The position numbers were made by a program, and so were the translations under genes. From Planococcus liqunii (lineage in GTDB: Bacteria; Bacillota; Bacilli; Bacillales_A; Planococcaceae): DNA of 64,000 bases. Below the pieces are notes generated by a model. It saw nothing but the letters and a program-made list of their open reading frames with translations, was not told the DNA's origin and ran no database searches. Positions 1 through 9,572 of this stretch are shown piece by piece. The first letter of the stretch is position 1, and every line of letters starts with the position of its first letter. The stretch lies in NCBI RefSeq assembly GCF_030413595.1, contig NZ_CP129238.1, forward strand, positions 310,001 to 374,000, in the 5' to 3' direction.

Positions 1-774
1 TTTTTGCATATCGGTGCGGAAGCCGTAAAGCATTTGAAATTCAAAGCGGCCACGCGGAATCTGATTTTCTTTCACGAATTGCTTCACAGCATTGATAATG
101 TGATGGTCATGGGTAGCGATTGAAGTAAAGCCAGGCTGCTGCAGCCGTATTTTGATGAGCTTTAAGAAATTGGCATCGATGTCCTGTTTGCTTTGATAAG
201 ATACTTCAGCAATTTCCTTGTATGCTCCTTTTACTAAGCGCAACCGGGCATTTTTCAAGTTTTCCAAATCTTTTTCAGAACGGTAGAGATACGATTGAAT
301 CACCGTTCCAACATTATCATATTCTTTTAAAAGCTCATGGAGGATATCCAGGGTCTGCTGCAAGTGGCTGTAATCTTCCATATCAATATTGATGAAAATC
401 GCATAACGGGCAGCTGCCTCAACAATTTCCCGCATGTTCTCCAGGCAGAACTTGTCATCGACATCCAAGCCGATTTGAGTCAATTTGACGGACATATGGG
501 CGGTCACGCCACGCTGTTGAATGGCTTCCAGTGTCGCCAGGATGTTTTCTTTTGCGTGGAGCGCCTCTTCCTTGCTGTAGACAAATTCTCCTAAGTTATC
601 GATGGTTGCGCCGATGCCATTGGCATTTAATTCTTTGACGGATTTCATCATGCTATCAATATCAGTACCTGCCACCACTTTACTGGCGCCAAGCTTTAAA
701 CCCCATTTTTTTGCTCCGGTATTTAATAGCTGGTTCTTGGATAATGCTATAAAAAAGTCTCTCGTAAGCCCCAC
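1..774 (-). CDS. putB: Proline dehydrogenase, 3' end cut by window
   Basis: FAD-dependent oxidation of L-proline to pyrroline-5-carboxylate, the first step of proline catabolism, usually at the membrane face. I read 258 codons from a GTG start at 774, preceded by AGGAGG (782-787) with a 7-nt gap. The protein begins VGLTRDFF and carries the family motif SVKLTQIGLD at residues 95-104, then RLVKGAYKE and a TSIATHD segment, all typical of the monofunctional (beta-alpha)8 PRODH of Bacillales. The family is about 300 residues, so roughly the last 45 are missing beyond the left edge. Its neighbour on the right is divergent, so it is probably transcribed from the 775-1000 gap. A partner 1-pyrroline-5-carboxylate dehydrogenase is not in view. 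The Bacillus symbol putB (also fadM) is used by homology. Confidence 0.93.
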   Translation of the reverse strand, partial: MGLTRDFFIALSKNQLLNTGAKKWGLKLGASKVVAGTDIDSMMKSVKELNANGIGATIDNLGEFVYSKEEALHAKENILATLEAIQQRGVTAHMSVKLTQIGLDVDDKFCLENMREIVEAAARYAIFINIDMEDYSHLQQTLDILHELLKEYDNVGTVIQSYLYRSEKDLENLKNARLRLVKGAYKEIAEVSYQSKQDIDANFLKLIKIRLQQPGFTSIATHDHHIINAVKQFVKENQIPRGRFEFQMLYGFRTDMQK

Positions 775-1016
775 TTTTTTTCCTCCTATACGTTTAAAAA
801 CCGCTATCGATCGCAAGACAACTGAAACAAAAGGCGGATGGACCGCCGAATCTATTTATTATGGATTAGCAGGAAGCATAAATGGCTTCCGTTTTCTATT
901 ATAATCGAATACCGGGGTTCTACCTAACGTGAAGTAAAATCAGCGAGTCAGATAACAAGCGGCCCCCTCCAAAAAACGCTCCCTTGAAACTATTCATGGA
1001 AAAACATACAGCTGAT

Positions 1017-1045
1017 TTGAAAGCGTAGCAATCCTGCCGTATACT
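1017..1045 (+). promoter_or_regulatory. Sigma-A promoter for the acetamidase/formamidase gene
   Basis: TTGAAA at 1017-1022 and TATACT at 1040-1045 are separated by exactly 17 bp. The -10 lies about 40 bp before the TTG start at 1085. The rest of the 775-1016 gap shows a palindromic ATTATAAT near 891 but no second convincing promoter. Confidence 0.7.
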
Positions 1046-1084
1046 TTCAATAGACTAAAAAATCAGAAAACAGGAGGGTTTCAA

Positions 1085-2404
1085 TTGAAAGATATGCAGG
1101 AGACAAAAACGACAGCATCCGAAACAGTAATGGTCAATCAGTATGTAAATGGCGTTCTGGATCCGGGCTTGGAAATGTTGGGTCCTGTGAAGAGCGGAGG
1201 GCATATCGTAGCGCATACGGCGCCAGGCTGCTGGGGACCGATGATTACACCCTGCATCCGAGGCGGCCACGAAGTCACCAAGCCGGTCTATGTTGAAGGT
1301 GCAGAACCTGGAGATGCCATTGTTATCCGGATAAAGTCGATTGAGGTGACTTCCCTCGCCACTTCATCAGGCAATGACAGTCCCGTGGAAGGCCGGTTTC
1401 TCGGGGATCCTTTTATCGCAGTAAAATGCCCGGGCTGCGGCACCTTGTATCCGGAGACCGTGATCAAAGGAACCGGCAGCGAAGCGATTCGCTGTGCCAA
1501 TTGTGACGCAGATGTCACGCCGTTTGTTTTCACAAATGGCTATACGATGTTTATGGGCGAGAAAGGCGATGTCGGCGTTACACTTAACCGGGAAGCGGCT
1601 GAAATGATTGCACAAAACGGGCGGGCGTATATGAAGACGCCGGATGCGTCGGTGCAAAACCCGATTGTCACATTTGCACCCCATGATTTAGTTGGAACCA
1701 TTGCGCGCATGCGGCCTTTTTTAGGGCAGCTGGGAACCACCCCTTCGCGCCCGATTCCGGATTCCCATAATGCCGGCGATTTTGGATCGTTTTTAATTGA
1801 TGCGCCGCATGAATACGTCAGCACCCAGGAAGAACTCGATACGCACCGCACCGATGGCCATATGGATATCAGCCGGGTCCGGGCGGGGTCAGTCTTGATT
1901 TGTCCGGTGAAAGTTCCTGGCGGCGGCGTTTACTTGGGCGATATGCATGCGATGCAGGGAGACGGGGAAATTGCCGGCCATACAGCGGATGTAGCCGGGA
2001 TCGTCCACCTGGAAGTGGAGCTGGTTAAAGGCTTGAACAACGCTGGTCCGATTTTGCTGCCGAATGTGGAGGACTTGCCTTATACAGCCAAACCATTTAC
2101 GGCGGAAGAGCGGTTGGCTGCGCAAAAAATAGCGGATAAATGGAATGTGCCGCAACTGGAAGAATCCCTGCCGGTTTCGTTCGTTGGCACAGGCCCTACG
2201 TTAAACGCTGCTACAGACAACGGATTAGAACGGGCAGCCGCATTATTCGATGTAACCGTTCCAGAAATTATGAACCGGGCGACGATTACCGGTTCCATTG
2301 AGATTGGACGCCATCCGGGGGTAGTCACCGTGACATTTTTAGCTCCTGAAAGTTACTTGAAGAAAGCACAACTGTATGATTTGGTAAAAGCTCAATACCG
2401 TTAA
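1085..2404 (+). CDS. Acetamidase/formamidase family amidohydrolase
   Basis: Predicted to hydrolyse short amides (formamide or acetamide) to the acid plus ammonia, in the cytoplasm. The 439-residue product matches the FmdA_AmdA family in length and has the conserved segments GGHIVAHTAPGCWGP near residue 39 and GDMHAMQGDGE near 285. Two CxxC pairs (CPGC near residue 117 and CANC near 138) form a probable zinc ribbon insertion seen in some members. The TTG start is chosen because AGGAGG at 1072-1077 lies 7 nt upstream; the in-frame ATG at 1094 would be 16 nt away. It is a single-gene unit between its own promoter and a terminator. The true substrate cannot be read from sequence. Confidence 0.88.
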   Translation: MKDMQETKTTASETVMVNQYVNGVLDPGLEMLGPVKSGGHIVAHTAPGCWGPMITPCIRGGHEVTKPVYVEGAEPGDAIVIRIKSIEVTSLATSSGNDSPVEGRFLGDPFIAVKCPGCGTLYPETVIKGTGSEAIRCANCDADVTPFVFTNGYTMFMGEKGDVGVTLNREAAEMIAQNGRAYMKTPDASVQNPIVTFAPHDLVGTIARMRPFLGQLGTTPSRPIPDSHNAGDFGSFLIDAPHEYVSTQEELDTHRTDGHMDISRVRAGSVLICPVKVPGGGVYLGDMHAMQGDGEIAGHTADVAGIVHLEVELVKGLNNAGPILLPNVEDLPYTAKPFTAEERLAAQKIADKWNVPQLEESLPVSFVGTGPTLNAATDNGLERAAALFDVTVPEIMNRATITGSIEIGRHPGVVTVTFLAPESYLKKAQLYDLVKAQYR

Positions 2405-2408
2405 ACGC

Positions 2409-2450
2409 AAAAAGGAACGATCCGGTTCAACGGGCCGTTCCTTTTGTTCT
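2409..2450 (+). terminator. Intrinsic terminator of the amidohydrolase gene
   Basis: Arms AAAAGGAACG (2410-2419) and CGTTCCTTTT (2436-2445) form a perfect stem ending in a T-rich run. The A-rich left arm could also work on the minus strand. Confidence 0.8.
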
Positions 2451-2489
2451 TCGGATCACCGCTGTCGAAGCTAAACGGCTTTTTCCGCT

Positions 2490-2620
2490 TTTCTTTATTG
2501 TCCAGCTCCGGTGCCCGTTCAGCCCCTCGAGTCGCTTCAGACTGTTCTGTGATGGCAAAGAGCGCCATCCCTGCCCAGCCTTCCAGCGCTTGTCGGGGCT
2601 GAACGGGCACCTCCGCTTTT
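2490..2620. repeat. Palindromic intergenic repeat (17-bp arms) next to aroK
   Basis: A perfect 17-bp inverted repeat, GGTGCCCGTTCAGCCCC at 2510-2526 and its complement at 2595-2611, encloses about 68 bp. Both outer edges carry TCCGCTTTTCT-like sequence. From memory, intergenic repeats of this general shape (CAGCTCC...CCTCGAGTCGCTTC...GCGCTTGTCGGGGCT...CTCCGCTTTTCT) are common in Bacillales genomes, but I cannot confirm the copy number here. It abuts the aroK stop codon and may serve as the aroK 3' end, since no other hairpin lies there. Confidence 0.7.
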
Positions 2621-3187
2621 CTATCTTTGGGGAGCATGGATTTCCCAGGATAGTTTCAGGGCGTCCGCCAGGTAATCGGCTGCTTCGTCAGCTTCAAAAT
2701 GATCTATTTGAAATGTCGAATGGTTTAAGGAGTAAATGGTTTGGCGTTCGTGAAAAAGCTGTTTGATATCATCCAGGGAACGGTTCCGGAGCAAGGGGCG
2801 ATTGTCGGAAAGAATCTGAAAGCGGTCTTTCCAAGATTCCCAGGAAATATCCAAGAAAAGTACGACACAGTTCTCCAGACACATAGCCTGTATTTCTTTT
2901 TGCAAAAAAGCGCCTCCGCCGACAGAAATAATGTAAAGGGGCTGTTGGCTATAGTAGCTGATCAGTTCCTTTTCTTTTTTGCGGAAGGCTTTTTCGCCAT
3001 AAGTCTCGAATATTAAAGGAATCGGCATAGCAAATTCCTTTTCGATTTCCGCATCAATGTCAATGAAATTGCGATACAGCTTTCGGGCCAGCAATTTTCC
3101 GACAGTGGTTTTCCCCACACCCATAAAGCCGATACATACGATACTTTTTTCACGAATGGACAATTCAAAATTTCTCACAGCAACCAC
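2621..3187 (-). CDS. aroK: Shikimate kinase
   Basis: Phosphorylates shikimate to shikimate 3-phosphate in the chorismate pathway (cytoplasmic). The 188-residue protein has the P-loop GFMGVGKTT near residues 20-28, the DID shikimate-binding motif near 43-45, a GGG segment near 91 and the NRPLL lid region near 129. It strongly resembles the Bacillus AroK in length and in phrases such as CLENCVV. The GTG at 3187 gives the longest form, but its SD-like bases are nearly adjacent. A GTG three codons later (3178) is preceded by GAGTGG and is an equally plausible start. It is a single gene, with the dispersed palindromic repeat directly after its stop. Confidence 0.92.
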   Translation of the reverse strand: MVAVRNFELSIREKSIVCIGFMGVGKTTVGKLLARKLYRNFIDIDAEIEKEFAMPIPLIFETYGEKAFRKKEKELISYYSQQPLYIISVGGGAFLQKEIQAMCLENCVVLFLDISWESWKDRFQILSDNRPLLRNRSLDDIKQLFHERQTIYSLNHSTFQIDHFEADEAADYLADALKLSWEIHAPQR

Positions 3188-3288
3188 TCTTTTCTATTGT
3201 AGTCAGTTGAAATAGAAGATACTCAACCCTACTTTACACCAAGTTGTATAATAATTCACTCACTTTTAGAAAGAATGGAGGAGGCTAC

Positions 3289-4329
3289 ATGGCTGTAACG
3301 CATTTGCTTACGGGATCGTACGCTTCGGCGCAGGAACCGGGCATCAAACTTTGGGAATTCGACTTGAAAGAAGGAACATTAACCGAAAAGAGTGGAATCA
3401 GCGGAATTGACCGTGCTTCTTTTCTTGCTGCACATCCGAACGGAAAGAATTTTGTCGCGACCAGCGAAGTAGGGGAGGGAGAACTGGTCTCTTTCCGCTT
3501 GGATCTTCCGGATAAGAAGCTGGCAGAGGTAAATCGCCAGTCCAGTGATGGGGATCATCCGGCGCATGTATGCATTGATGCATCGGGAAAATGGGCGCTC
3601 TCTGTCAATTATTCAGGCGGCAATGTTAATGTCCATCCTTTGTTGGAAGACGGTTCAATTGGTGGGCAGACGGATTCTGTGCGCCACAAAGGGGAAGGGC
3701 CGAATAAAGAACGCCAAGATGCGCCGCATCCGCATTCGGTGTTTCAGCTGCCGGACAGCAATTATTTTTTGGTTTCTGATTTAGGAACGGATCTGATTTT
3801 TGTCTACGAATTGGATCGGGCAAACGGCAAATTGGCAACCAAGCAAATCGTTCCAACGACTCCCGGTTCTGGCCCGCGCCATTTGGCTTTCCATCCGGCG
3901 AAACCATTTGTTTATTCACTTGAAGAGTTAAGCTCAGCCATATCGGTTTATGAAATAGGCGGAGACGATTTTTTGAAGTTCGTGCAAGTGGCCGGCTTGA
4001 CACCTGAAGAATTCACTGGAGAAAATACAAGTGCAGAAGTGGCGGTATCGGAAGACGGCCGTTTTTTATATGCTTCCAACCGGGGGCATGACAGCATTGC
4101 CGTTTTTAAGATTCTCGAAGATGGAAGCCTGGAGTTCCAAGCGCATGTTCCTTCGGGCGGCAAAGGCCCTCGCCACTTCACGCTTGTTCCCGGCGGTGAA
4201 TGGCTGGTTGTGGCAAATGAAAAGTCAGACTCGCTGTGCGTCATGAAGATCGGCAAAACCGGAATTCCGGAAATGGCCAGCGACCCGGTCCACACGCCTT
4301 CACCCGTATGTGTAAAAGTAATTGGATAG
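3289..4329 (+). CDS. Lactonase family protein (6-phosphogluconolactonase-type beta-propeller)
   Basis: Likely hydrolyses 6-phosphogluconolactone (oxidative pentose phosphate pathway) in the cytoplasm. The 346-residue product matches the seven-bladed YkgB/Pgl lactonase family: MAVTHLLTGSYASA at the start, repeated blade phrases such as HPNGK and SEDGRFLYASNRGHDSI near 260, and HPHSV near 148. The ATG at 3289 is preferred over an upstream in-frame TTG (3244) because GGAGGAGG (3277-3284) sits just before it. A TATAAT at 3247-3252 lacks a good -35. It is a lone gene ending in a strong bidirectional terminator. Some family members act on other lactones, so the substrate is inferred. Confidence 0.85.
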   Translation: MAVTHLLTGSYASAQEPGIKLWEFDLKEGTLTEKSGISGIDRASFLAAHPNGKNFVATSEVGEGELVSFRLDLPDKKLAEVNRQSSDGDHPAHVCIDASGKWALSVNYSGGNVNVHPLLEDGSIGGQTDSVRHKGEGPNKERQDAPHPHSVFQLPDSNYFLVSDLGTDLIFVYELDRANGKLATKQIVPTTPGSGPRHLAFHPAKPFVYSLEELSSAISVYEIGGDDFLKFVQVAGLTPEEFTGENTSAEVAVSEDGRFLYASNRGHDSIAVFKILEDGSLEFQAHVPSGGKGPRHFTLVPGGEWLVVANEKSDSLCVMKIGKTGIPEMASDPVHTPSPVCVKVIG

Positions 4330-4366
4330 AAAAAAGCAGCCAGAATAGCTTCTGGCTGCTTTTTTA
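4330..4366. terminator. Bidirectional terminator
   Basis: Perfect stem AAAAAAGCAGCCAGAA (4330-4345) / TTCTGGCTGCTTTTTT (4350-4365) between two convergent genes, with A- and T-runs on either side serving both strands. Confidence 0.9.
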
Positions 4367-4367
4367 A

Positions 4368-4697
4368 TTACCAATCTTCCGATTCTTTTTCCATCACGCC
4401 AAGTTCTTTCAGTAAATCAATAAAGAAGCTGTCGTCATTGCCTTGGAATGCTTTTTCAGTGCATGGAGAATGCGGAGGGTAGCCAAGTTCCTCGGCATCG
4501 CCCAAGGTAGCGTCTTCCAAGAAATTGGTCGCATCCGCTTCATCAAAACAAGAAGGAGCAATATAGGTCCGGTGGGTGTGTTCGAGTACGACGCGCGTAT
4601 TTGGAGCCGGTTCGTTATTGCGCGGCAGGAACATCGCGGCAATCAATGCAACGGCGATCAGTCCAGCTGCAGCTGTCCACAATTTTTTGTTCTTCAT
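4368..4697 (-). CDS. Small membrane-anchored hypothetical protein downstream of SCO1
   Basis: A 109-residue protein I do not recognise beyond its type. Residues 1-25 are a signal-anchor or signal peptide (MKNKKLW then a 15-residue hydrophobic stretch). The rest is acidic and extracytoplasmic, with two cysteines (about residues 50 and 79) spaced as in small exported proteins. No lipobox cysteine is seen. The ATG at 4697 follows GGAGGAAT with a good gap, and only 4 nt separate it from the SCO1 stop. The two are therefore probably co-transcribed, and a role linked to copper delivery or cytochrome oxidase assembly is a guess from position only. Confidence 0.7.
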   Translation of the reverse strand: MKNKKLWTAAAGLIAVALIAAMFLPRNNEPAPNTRVVLEHTHRTYIAPSCFDEADATNFLEDATLGDAEELGYPPHSPCTEKAFQGNDDSFFIDLLKELGVMEKESEDW

Positions 4698-4701
4698 CTA
4701 C

Positions 4702-5280
4702 TTATTCCTCCGAAAGCAGAATTTTCGCATCCGCCATAATCTCTTCGGCGGGCAGTTTGACGCCATCGTAATCTTTCATGACCACGCCGTTTTGATCTAC
4801 CAAATAGAAAGAAGTACCATGGATGACCTGGTCTGTGTTTTCAGGTTTTCGCGCGAGTACCTGGAAATTTTCCATTGCAAATTGATCGATGTCTTTAGGA
4901 GAGTAGCCGGTCAGCAAATTCCAGGAAGATAAATCCGCTCCGTAATTTTCCGCATAGGATTTCAAAATCTCTGGTGTGTCGATGGTAGGGTCTACGCTGA
5001 ATGAAACAATTTTCACATCCAGCCCTTCTTCTTTAAACTGCTTTTGCAAATCCACCATATTCGAGGTCATCGGCAGACAGACGGTTGTGCAGTTTGTAAA
5101 AACAAAATCTGCCACCCAGACTTCCCCTTTTAAATCGGATAAGCCGAATTCTTCGTTTTCTTGATTTGTAAAATTAAATTCTTCTATTTCCCAGTTGAGG
5201 GGATCTTCAATGGCTTGGCCGCATCCGGCAAGCAATAAACTGAAAAGCAATAATGTTGAAATCCAAAAGGTTCTCCGCAA
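4702..5280 (-). CDS. SCO1/SenC family copper-chaperone lipoprotein (YpmQ-like)
   Basis: Thioredoxin-fold protein on the outer face of the membrane that helps assemble the CuA centre of cytochrome c oxidase. The chosen TTG start at 5280 follows GGAAGAGG and gives 192 residues beginning MRRTFWISTLLLFSLLLAGC, a clean lipoprotein signal with lipobox cysteine at residue 20. An upstream in-frame start would add 22 polar residues before the signal. The copper-binding CxxxC (NCTTVC, about residues 62-68) and the distant histidine in IHGTSF (about 152) are both present, so the protein looks functional. It is followed 4 nt later by the small anchored protein. Confidence 0.92.
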   Translation of the reverse strand: MRRTFWISTLLLFSLLLAGCGQAIEDPLNWEIEEFNFTNQENEEFGLSDLKGEVWVADFVFTNCTTVCLPMTSNMVDLQKQFKEEGLDVKIVSFSVDPTIDTPEILKSYAENYGADLSSWNLLTGYSPKDIDQFAMENFQVLARKPENTDQVIHGTSFYLVDQNGVVMKDYDGVKLPAEEIMADAKILLSEE

Positions 5281-5524
5281 GGTGCCTCTTCCTTTCTGAA
5301 ATGACTTGCCTTCACTAAGCCTAGTAGAAAAAAGGCCGGCAAACAAGGGCTAGCCACCTCAATTATGTGTAAAAATTGCGAACTCCTCAGTAGTTCCTTG
5401 TTCCCTCTGTTACAAATCTATCTGATTTTCAAATATTCCGATTTTTTTCAAGGGATTCGGTTGTTGAATGTAGAATAATGGTAATAGGAACGAGAAAATT
5501 GCCAGTACTTTTGGAGGTGTTTTT

Positions 5525-7408
5525 TTGGGCGATCCCTTGGTTTCTTTTACTGAAGAAAAATTATCAGATTTTCATACCGGAAAGATGACAGATGCTTATC
5601 TGTATTTCGGTTCACATATTCACCAAGATGTGACTTACTTTGCGGTATGGGCGCCAGATGTCAAAAACGTTTCCGTACTTGTTGCCGATTCGCAGGATTT
5701 GAACGAAAGGCAGTACCGAATGGCTCCGCATCCGCTTGATCCAACAATTTGGGAAGTGCGGGTAGGGGAAGATTTGACAGGTTTTGTATACGAATATGAA
5801 ATTGAAACGGCACATGGGGAGTTGATCCGCAAAACGGATCCGTTTGCACGGGCCAATGAAAAAAGGCCGCAACATCGTTCAATCGTAGCCGGCAACTCCC
5901 AACATGTATGGTCCGAGGAAGTGTTGCAGAAGAAAAAAAGGATCGTAAAAAATCACTTTGAAAAACCGATGGCCATTTACGAGGTACATATCGGAACCTG
6001 GAAACGGAATAAAGAAGGGAATTTCCTAACTTACCGCGAGCTGGCTGGTGAATTGATCCCATACGTGAAGAAACAGGGCTTTACCCATATTGAAATGCTG
6101 CCGGTTACGGAACATCCGCTGGATGAGTCGTGGGGCTATCAGACAACGGGATTTTTTGCGCCGACCAGCCGCTATGGCACAGTGGATGATTTGAAATACT
6201 TTATCTCCAAATGCGCAGAAAGCGGCATTGGCTTAATATCGGACTGGGTGCCAGGGCATTTCTGCGTCGATAGGCACGCGCTGGCATCGTTCAATGGGTC
6301 CCTGCTCTATGAAGAACAGCGGCCGGAGCGCAGAAGCAATCCTGATTGGGGAACGTTAAACTTTGATATCCAAAAAGGAGAAGTTGTCAGCTTCATTCTG
6401 TCGAGTGCGCATTATTGGTTTGAGGAGTATAAATTTGATGGCTGCCGTATGGACGCACTGGTGAATCTGCTGTTCATTCCGAACCGTCCGGAAAGGCCGC
6501 ACAACGAGGAAGGCGCAGATTTCTTGCGGAAATTGACTGCAAGCTTGCGCTCCCATTATCCAGAAGCCATGTTGATTGCAGAAGATGCTTGGCATTTTCC
6601 GAAAGTAACGGGCACGATTGAAGAAGGCGGCATCGGCTTTGATTATAAATGGAATTTTGGCTGGATGAACGATACGCAATCGTATTTGAAGACGCCCTTC
6701 CTTGAACGCCGGGAAGCCCACCGAAAGCTCAATTTTGCCATGGTCTACTATTACGAAGAAAAATTCATCTCCACTTTTTCCCACGATGAAGTGATTCCGG
6801 AAAAAGGATCATTGCTCGGGAAGATGTGGGGTACAACCGAAGAGAAGTTCGCCCAGCTGCGGTTGTTGCTTGGGTTTTGGATGGCTTTTCCAGGAAAAAA
6901 GCTGCTGTTTATGGGGCAGGAATTCGGGCAAGTTGCCCCTTGGGATTTCCAGCCTGAACTGGACTGGCATTTATTCGATTTTAAAGCCCACCGGGAAATG
7001 GCTTCATTCACCAAAGAAGTTTTAAGTTTTTATAAAAAAGAACGGGCGTTATTTGAGTTGGATTATGACCGCAAAGGATTTGAATGGCTGGATGCCGACA
7101 ATAGTGAACAAGGGGTGCTTTCGTTTATCCGAAGAGGGCATTTGGCTGAAGACACGTGCATCGTAATTTGCAATTTTTCAGAACGCCCTTATGCAGCCTT
7201 TCAAATAGGCCTCCCCGCAAATGGTTTTTATCAGCAAATCTTTTCAACCGCAAGTGGAGATGCCGAAAAATTCGGAGGCGCAAAAGATGCAGAGCTGCAG
7301 GCGCAGCCTGTCCCTTGGAAAAAGCAGCCGTACTCGATGGAAATGGAATTGCCGGCGTTTACCGTAAGCATTTGGAAACTAAAACAAGATGGGAGTGTAG
7401 AGGCATGA
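5525..7408 (+). CDS. glgB: 1,4-alpha-glucan branching enzyme
   Basis: Introduces alpha-1,6 branches into glycogen (GH13, cytoplasm). The 627-residue protein has an N-terminal CBM48-like domain (about 25-115) and a catalytic barrel with DWVPGHF (240), the nucleophile region GCRMDAL with Asp near 310, the acid/base Glu in IAEDAW near 353, and the third carboxylate in FSHDEV near 419. These positions agree with Bacillus GlgB. The TTG start at 5525 lies 6 nt after GGAGGT. It is the first gene of the glg operon and overlaps glgC by 4 nt (ATGA). Sequence around 5425-5520 is AT-rich and must hold the operon promoter, but no near-consensus pair stands out. Confidence 0.97.
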   Translation: MGDPLVSFTEEKLSDFHTGKMTDAYLYFGSHIHQDVTYFAVWAPDVKNVSVLVADSQDLNERQYRMAPHPLDPTIWEVRVGEDLTGFVYEYEIETAHGELIRKTDPFARANEKRPQHRSIVAGNSQHVWSEEVLQKKKRIVKNHFEKPMAIYEVHIGTWKRNKEGNFLTYRELAGELIPYVKKQGFTHIEMLPVTEHPLDESWGYQTTGFFAPTSRYGTVDDLKYFISKCAESGIGLISDWVPGHFCVDRHALASFNGSLLYEEQRPERRSNPDWGTLNFDIQKGEVVSFILSSAHYWFEEYKFDGCRMDALVNLLFIPNRPERPHNEEGADFLRKLTASLRSHYPEAMLIAEDAWHFPKVTGTIEEGGIGFDYKWNFGWMNDTQSYLKTPFLERREAHRKLNFAMVYYYEEKFISTFSHDEVIPEKGSLLGKMWGTTEEKFAQLRLLLGFWMAFPGKKLLFMGQEFGQVAPWDFQPELDWHLFDFKAHREMASFTKEVLSFYKKERALFELDYDRKGFEWLDADNSEQGVLSFIRRGHLAEDTCIVICNFSERPYAAFQIGLPANGFYQQIFSTASGDAEKFGGAKDAELQAQPVPWKKQPYSMEMELPAFTVSIWKLKQDGSVEA

Positions 7409-8553
7409 AAAGAAAAATAGTCGCAATGCTTTTGGCAGGAGGACAGGGAAGCCGTTTAAAGTCACTGACCTATGATATTGCGAAGCCCGCTATTCCGTTT
7501 GGTGGCAAGTACCGGATCATCGATTTTCCTTTGTCGAACTGTGTAAATTCCGAAATTCATACCGTAGGTGTCCTTACCCAGTACCAGCCACATGTTTTGC
7601 ATAATTATATCGGGCTTGGGACGCCCTGGGATCTCGACCGGCGTGCCGGAGGCGTTACGATGTTGACGCCATACGCAGGAATGGAAGGCATCAAGTGGTA
7701 CGACGGCACTGCAAACGCCATTTACCAGAACATCAAATACCTGACGGAACAAGATCCGCAGTATGTCATCATTCTATCGGGTGACCATATCTACAAAATG
7801 AACTACCAGACGATGCTGGATTTCCATATTGAACAAAACGCGGGAGCGACGATTTCGGTTATTGAAGTACCATGGAAGGATGCCAGCCGCTTTGGGATTA
7901 TGAACACCGACGAAAACATGCAAGTCAAAGAATTTGTAGAAAAACCGGCAGAACCAGAAAGCAATTTGGCTTCAATGGGCGTATACATCTTTGATTGGGC
8001 GAAGCTGAAAAAGTATTTGCTGATCGATAACGACAATGAAAACTCTTCCCATGATTTTGGAAAGGACATTATTCCCTTGATGCTTGGAGAAGGCGAGAAA
8101 ATGGTGGCATATCCATACAAAGGCTACTGGAAAGATGTTGGAACGGTAGAAAGTTTGTGGGAAGCCAATATGGACTTGCTGAATTCAAATTCGGGATTGA
8201 ACCTGAATGACCCGGATTGGCGGATTTTCTCTTCCAATCCGCAATTGCCGCCGCAAGTAGTCGGCGAAAACGGCTATTTACAGGAAGCGCTGATCAATGA
8301 AGGGTGTGTCATCAATGGGAAAGTGGAGAAGTCGATTGTTTTTCAAGACGTTGAAGTGAAAGAAGGCGCATCTCTTTACGAATGTGTTGTCATGAACTGC
8401 GTGAAGATTGGCAGCGGCGCCAAGTTGTCGAGAGTGATCATTCCACCTGACTTAATAATTCCTGAAAATTTTGAGCTAAAAGAACAAGGGGATGAAATTG
8501 TCTTGTTGACCCAAGATCTCATAGAGGAGTGGAAAGGAAGTGTTGGCAAATGA
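7405..8553 (+). CDS. glgC: Glucose-1-phosphate adenylyltransferase, catalytic subunit
   Basis: Makes ADP-glucose from ATP and glucose-1-phosphate, the committed step of glycogen synthesis. The 382-residue product starts [19 protein letters not shown] with the nucleotide-binding GGxGSRL near residue 11. It has the conserved [14 protein letters not shown] segment, the metal-site SGDHIYKM near 128 and the glucose-1-P binding EFVEKP near 175, then a C-terminal left-handed beta-helix. The ATG at 7405 overlaps the glgB stop and is the expected operon junction; the longer reading frame upstream is not part of the protein. It forms the heteromer known for Bacillus with GlgD encoded next door. Confidence 0.97.
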   Translation: MKRKIVAMLLAGGQGSRLKSLTYDIAKPAIPFGGKYRIIDFPLSNCVNSEIHTVGVLTQYQPHVLHNYIGLGTPWDLDRRAGGVTMLTPYAGMEGIKWYDGTANAIYQNIKYLTEQDPQYVIILSGDHIYKMNYQTMLDFHIEQNAGATISVIEVPWKDASRFGIMNTDENMQVKEFVEKPAEPESNLASMGVYIFDWAKLKKYLLIDNDNENSSHDFGKDIIPLMLGEGEKMVAYPYKGYWKDVGTVESLWEANMDLLNSNSGLNLNDPDWRIFSSNPQLPPQVVGENGYLQEALINEGCVINGKVEKSIVFQDVEVKEGASLYECVVMNCVKIGSGAKLSRVIIPPDLIIPENFELKEQGDEIVLLTQDLIEEWKGSVGK

Positions 8554-9572
8554 GAATGGCCGCAGTCATTGATGCTACTGTGAAGAAGCCTGGACTTGAA
8601 GACTTGACGATTTACCGCACGACGGCTTCAGTGCCTTTTGCGGGGCGTTACCGATTGATCGATTTTACTTTGTCGAATATCGTGAATTCTAATATCAATT
8701 CGGTCGGCGTCTTTGCTACGTATCCGTTTGTTTCCTTGCTGGACCATATCGGCATGGGCAAAAACTGGGATTTGGACCGGCGGAAAGATGGGCTGTATTT
8801 TTTGCCCATTTCCCAAAAGGCTGGGGGCCAAATTACAGTCGGTTCGTTTGCGGCGCTTGAAGAGCATATGGACTTTTTCAATAAAAGCCGGCAGGATTAT
8901 ATCGTCGTGACGACTTGTTCGACAGTATGCCAAATCGATTACGAAGATATGCTCGATGCCCATATTACGTCTGGCGTTGACATCACGGAAGCGGTCAGCG
9001 GCGAGACGGGATTGAGCAACTATATATTGAAGAAAAGCCTGCTGAAGGAATTGATTCGAACCCACCGGGAAAAACGCATTATCAGTGTGGAAGACGTCGT
9101 GAAATTGAAGAAAGCCCCGTATACGTTTGGGAAATATGAATACACAGGCTATTATGCCATTATCGATTCTATGGAAAGCTATTTCCAGGCATCAATGGAT
9201 TTGTTGGAAAAAGACAAAAGAAACGAATTGTTCCTGTCAAACCGCCCCATTTATACAAAAGTGAAAGATGAGCCGCCTACTCGCTACATGCCGGGGTCGC
9301 ACGTGACCCAAAGTTTGATCGCCAACGGCAGCACGATTGAAGGAACCGTAAACAACAGCATCATTAGCCGGGCCGTTTCCGTCAACCAAAGCAGCCGGGT
9401 GGATCATTGCGTCATCATGCAAAAATCGTTCATTGAGAAAAACTGCGAGTTGTCTTATGTAATTGCTGATAAAGACGTGCATATCGAAGAAGGTGTCATA
9501 CTTAAAGGAACGCGGGAAAAACCGGTGGTTCTCCGTAAAGGAGAGCGTGTAACAAAGGAGGAAGTCCGATGA
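8550..9572 (+). CDS. glgD: Glucose-1-phosphate adenylyltransferase, GlgD regulatory subunit
   Basis: A GlgC paralogue (340 residues) that associates with GlgC and raises its activity in Bacillales. The N-terminus [13 protein letters not shown] lacks the GGxGSRL nucleotide loop of GlgC, and the SGDH catalytic site is replaced by a [13 protein letters not shown] segment, fitting a non-catalytic subunit. The [15 protein letters not shown] region is preserved. The C-terminal hexapeptide-type beta-helix is recognisable ([14 protein letters not shown]). The ATG at 8550 overlaps the glgC stop by 4 nt, and its own stop overlaps the glgA start in the same way. Confidence 0.95.
   Translation: MRMAAVIDATVKKPGLEDLTIYRTTASVPFAGRYRLIDFTLSNIVNSNINSVGVFATYPFVSLLDHIGMGKNWDLDRRKDGLYFLPISQKAGGQITVGSFAALEEHMDFFNKSRQDYIVVTTCSTVCQIDYEDMLDAHITSGVDITEAVSGETGLSNYILKKSLLKELIRTHREKRIISVEDVVKLKKAPYTFGKYEYTGYYAIIDSMESYFQASMDLLEKDKRNELFLSNRPIYTKVKDEPPTRYMPGSHVTQSLIANGSTIEGTVNNSIISRAVSVNQSSRVDHCVIMQKSFIEKNCELSYVIADKDVHIEEGVILKGTREKPVVLRKGERVTKEEVR

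Noticed and set aside
1..900. Plus-strand open frames at 337-594 and 602-904
   Set aside because: They are antisense to the clear proline dehydrogenase gene or its leader and lack RBS and recognisable content.
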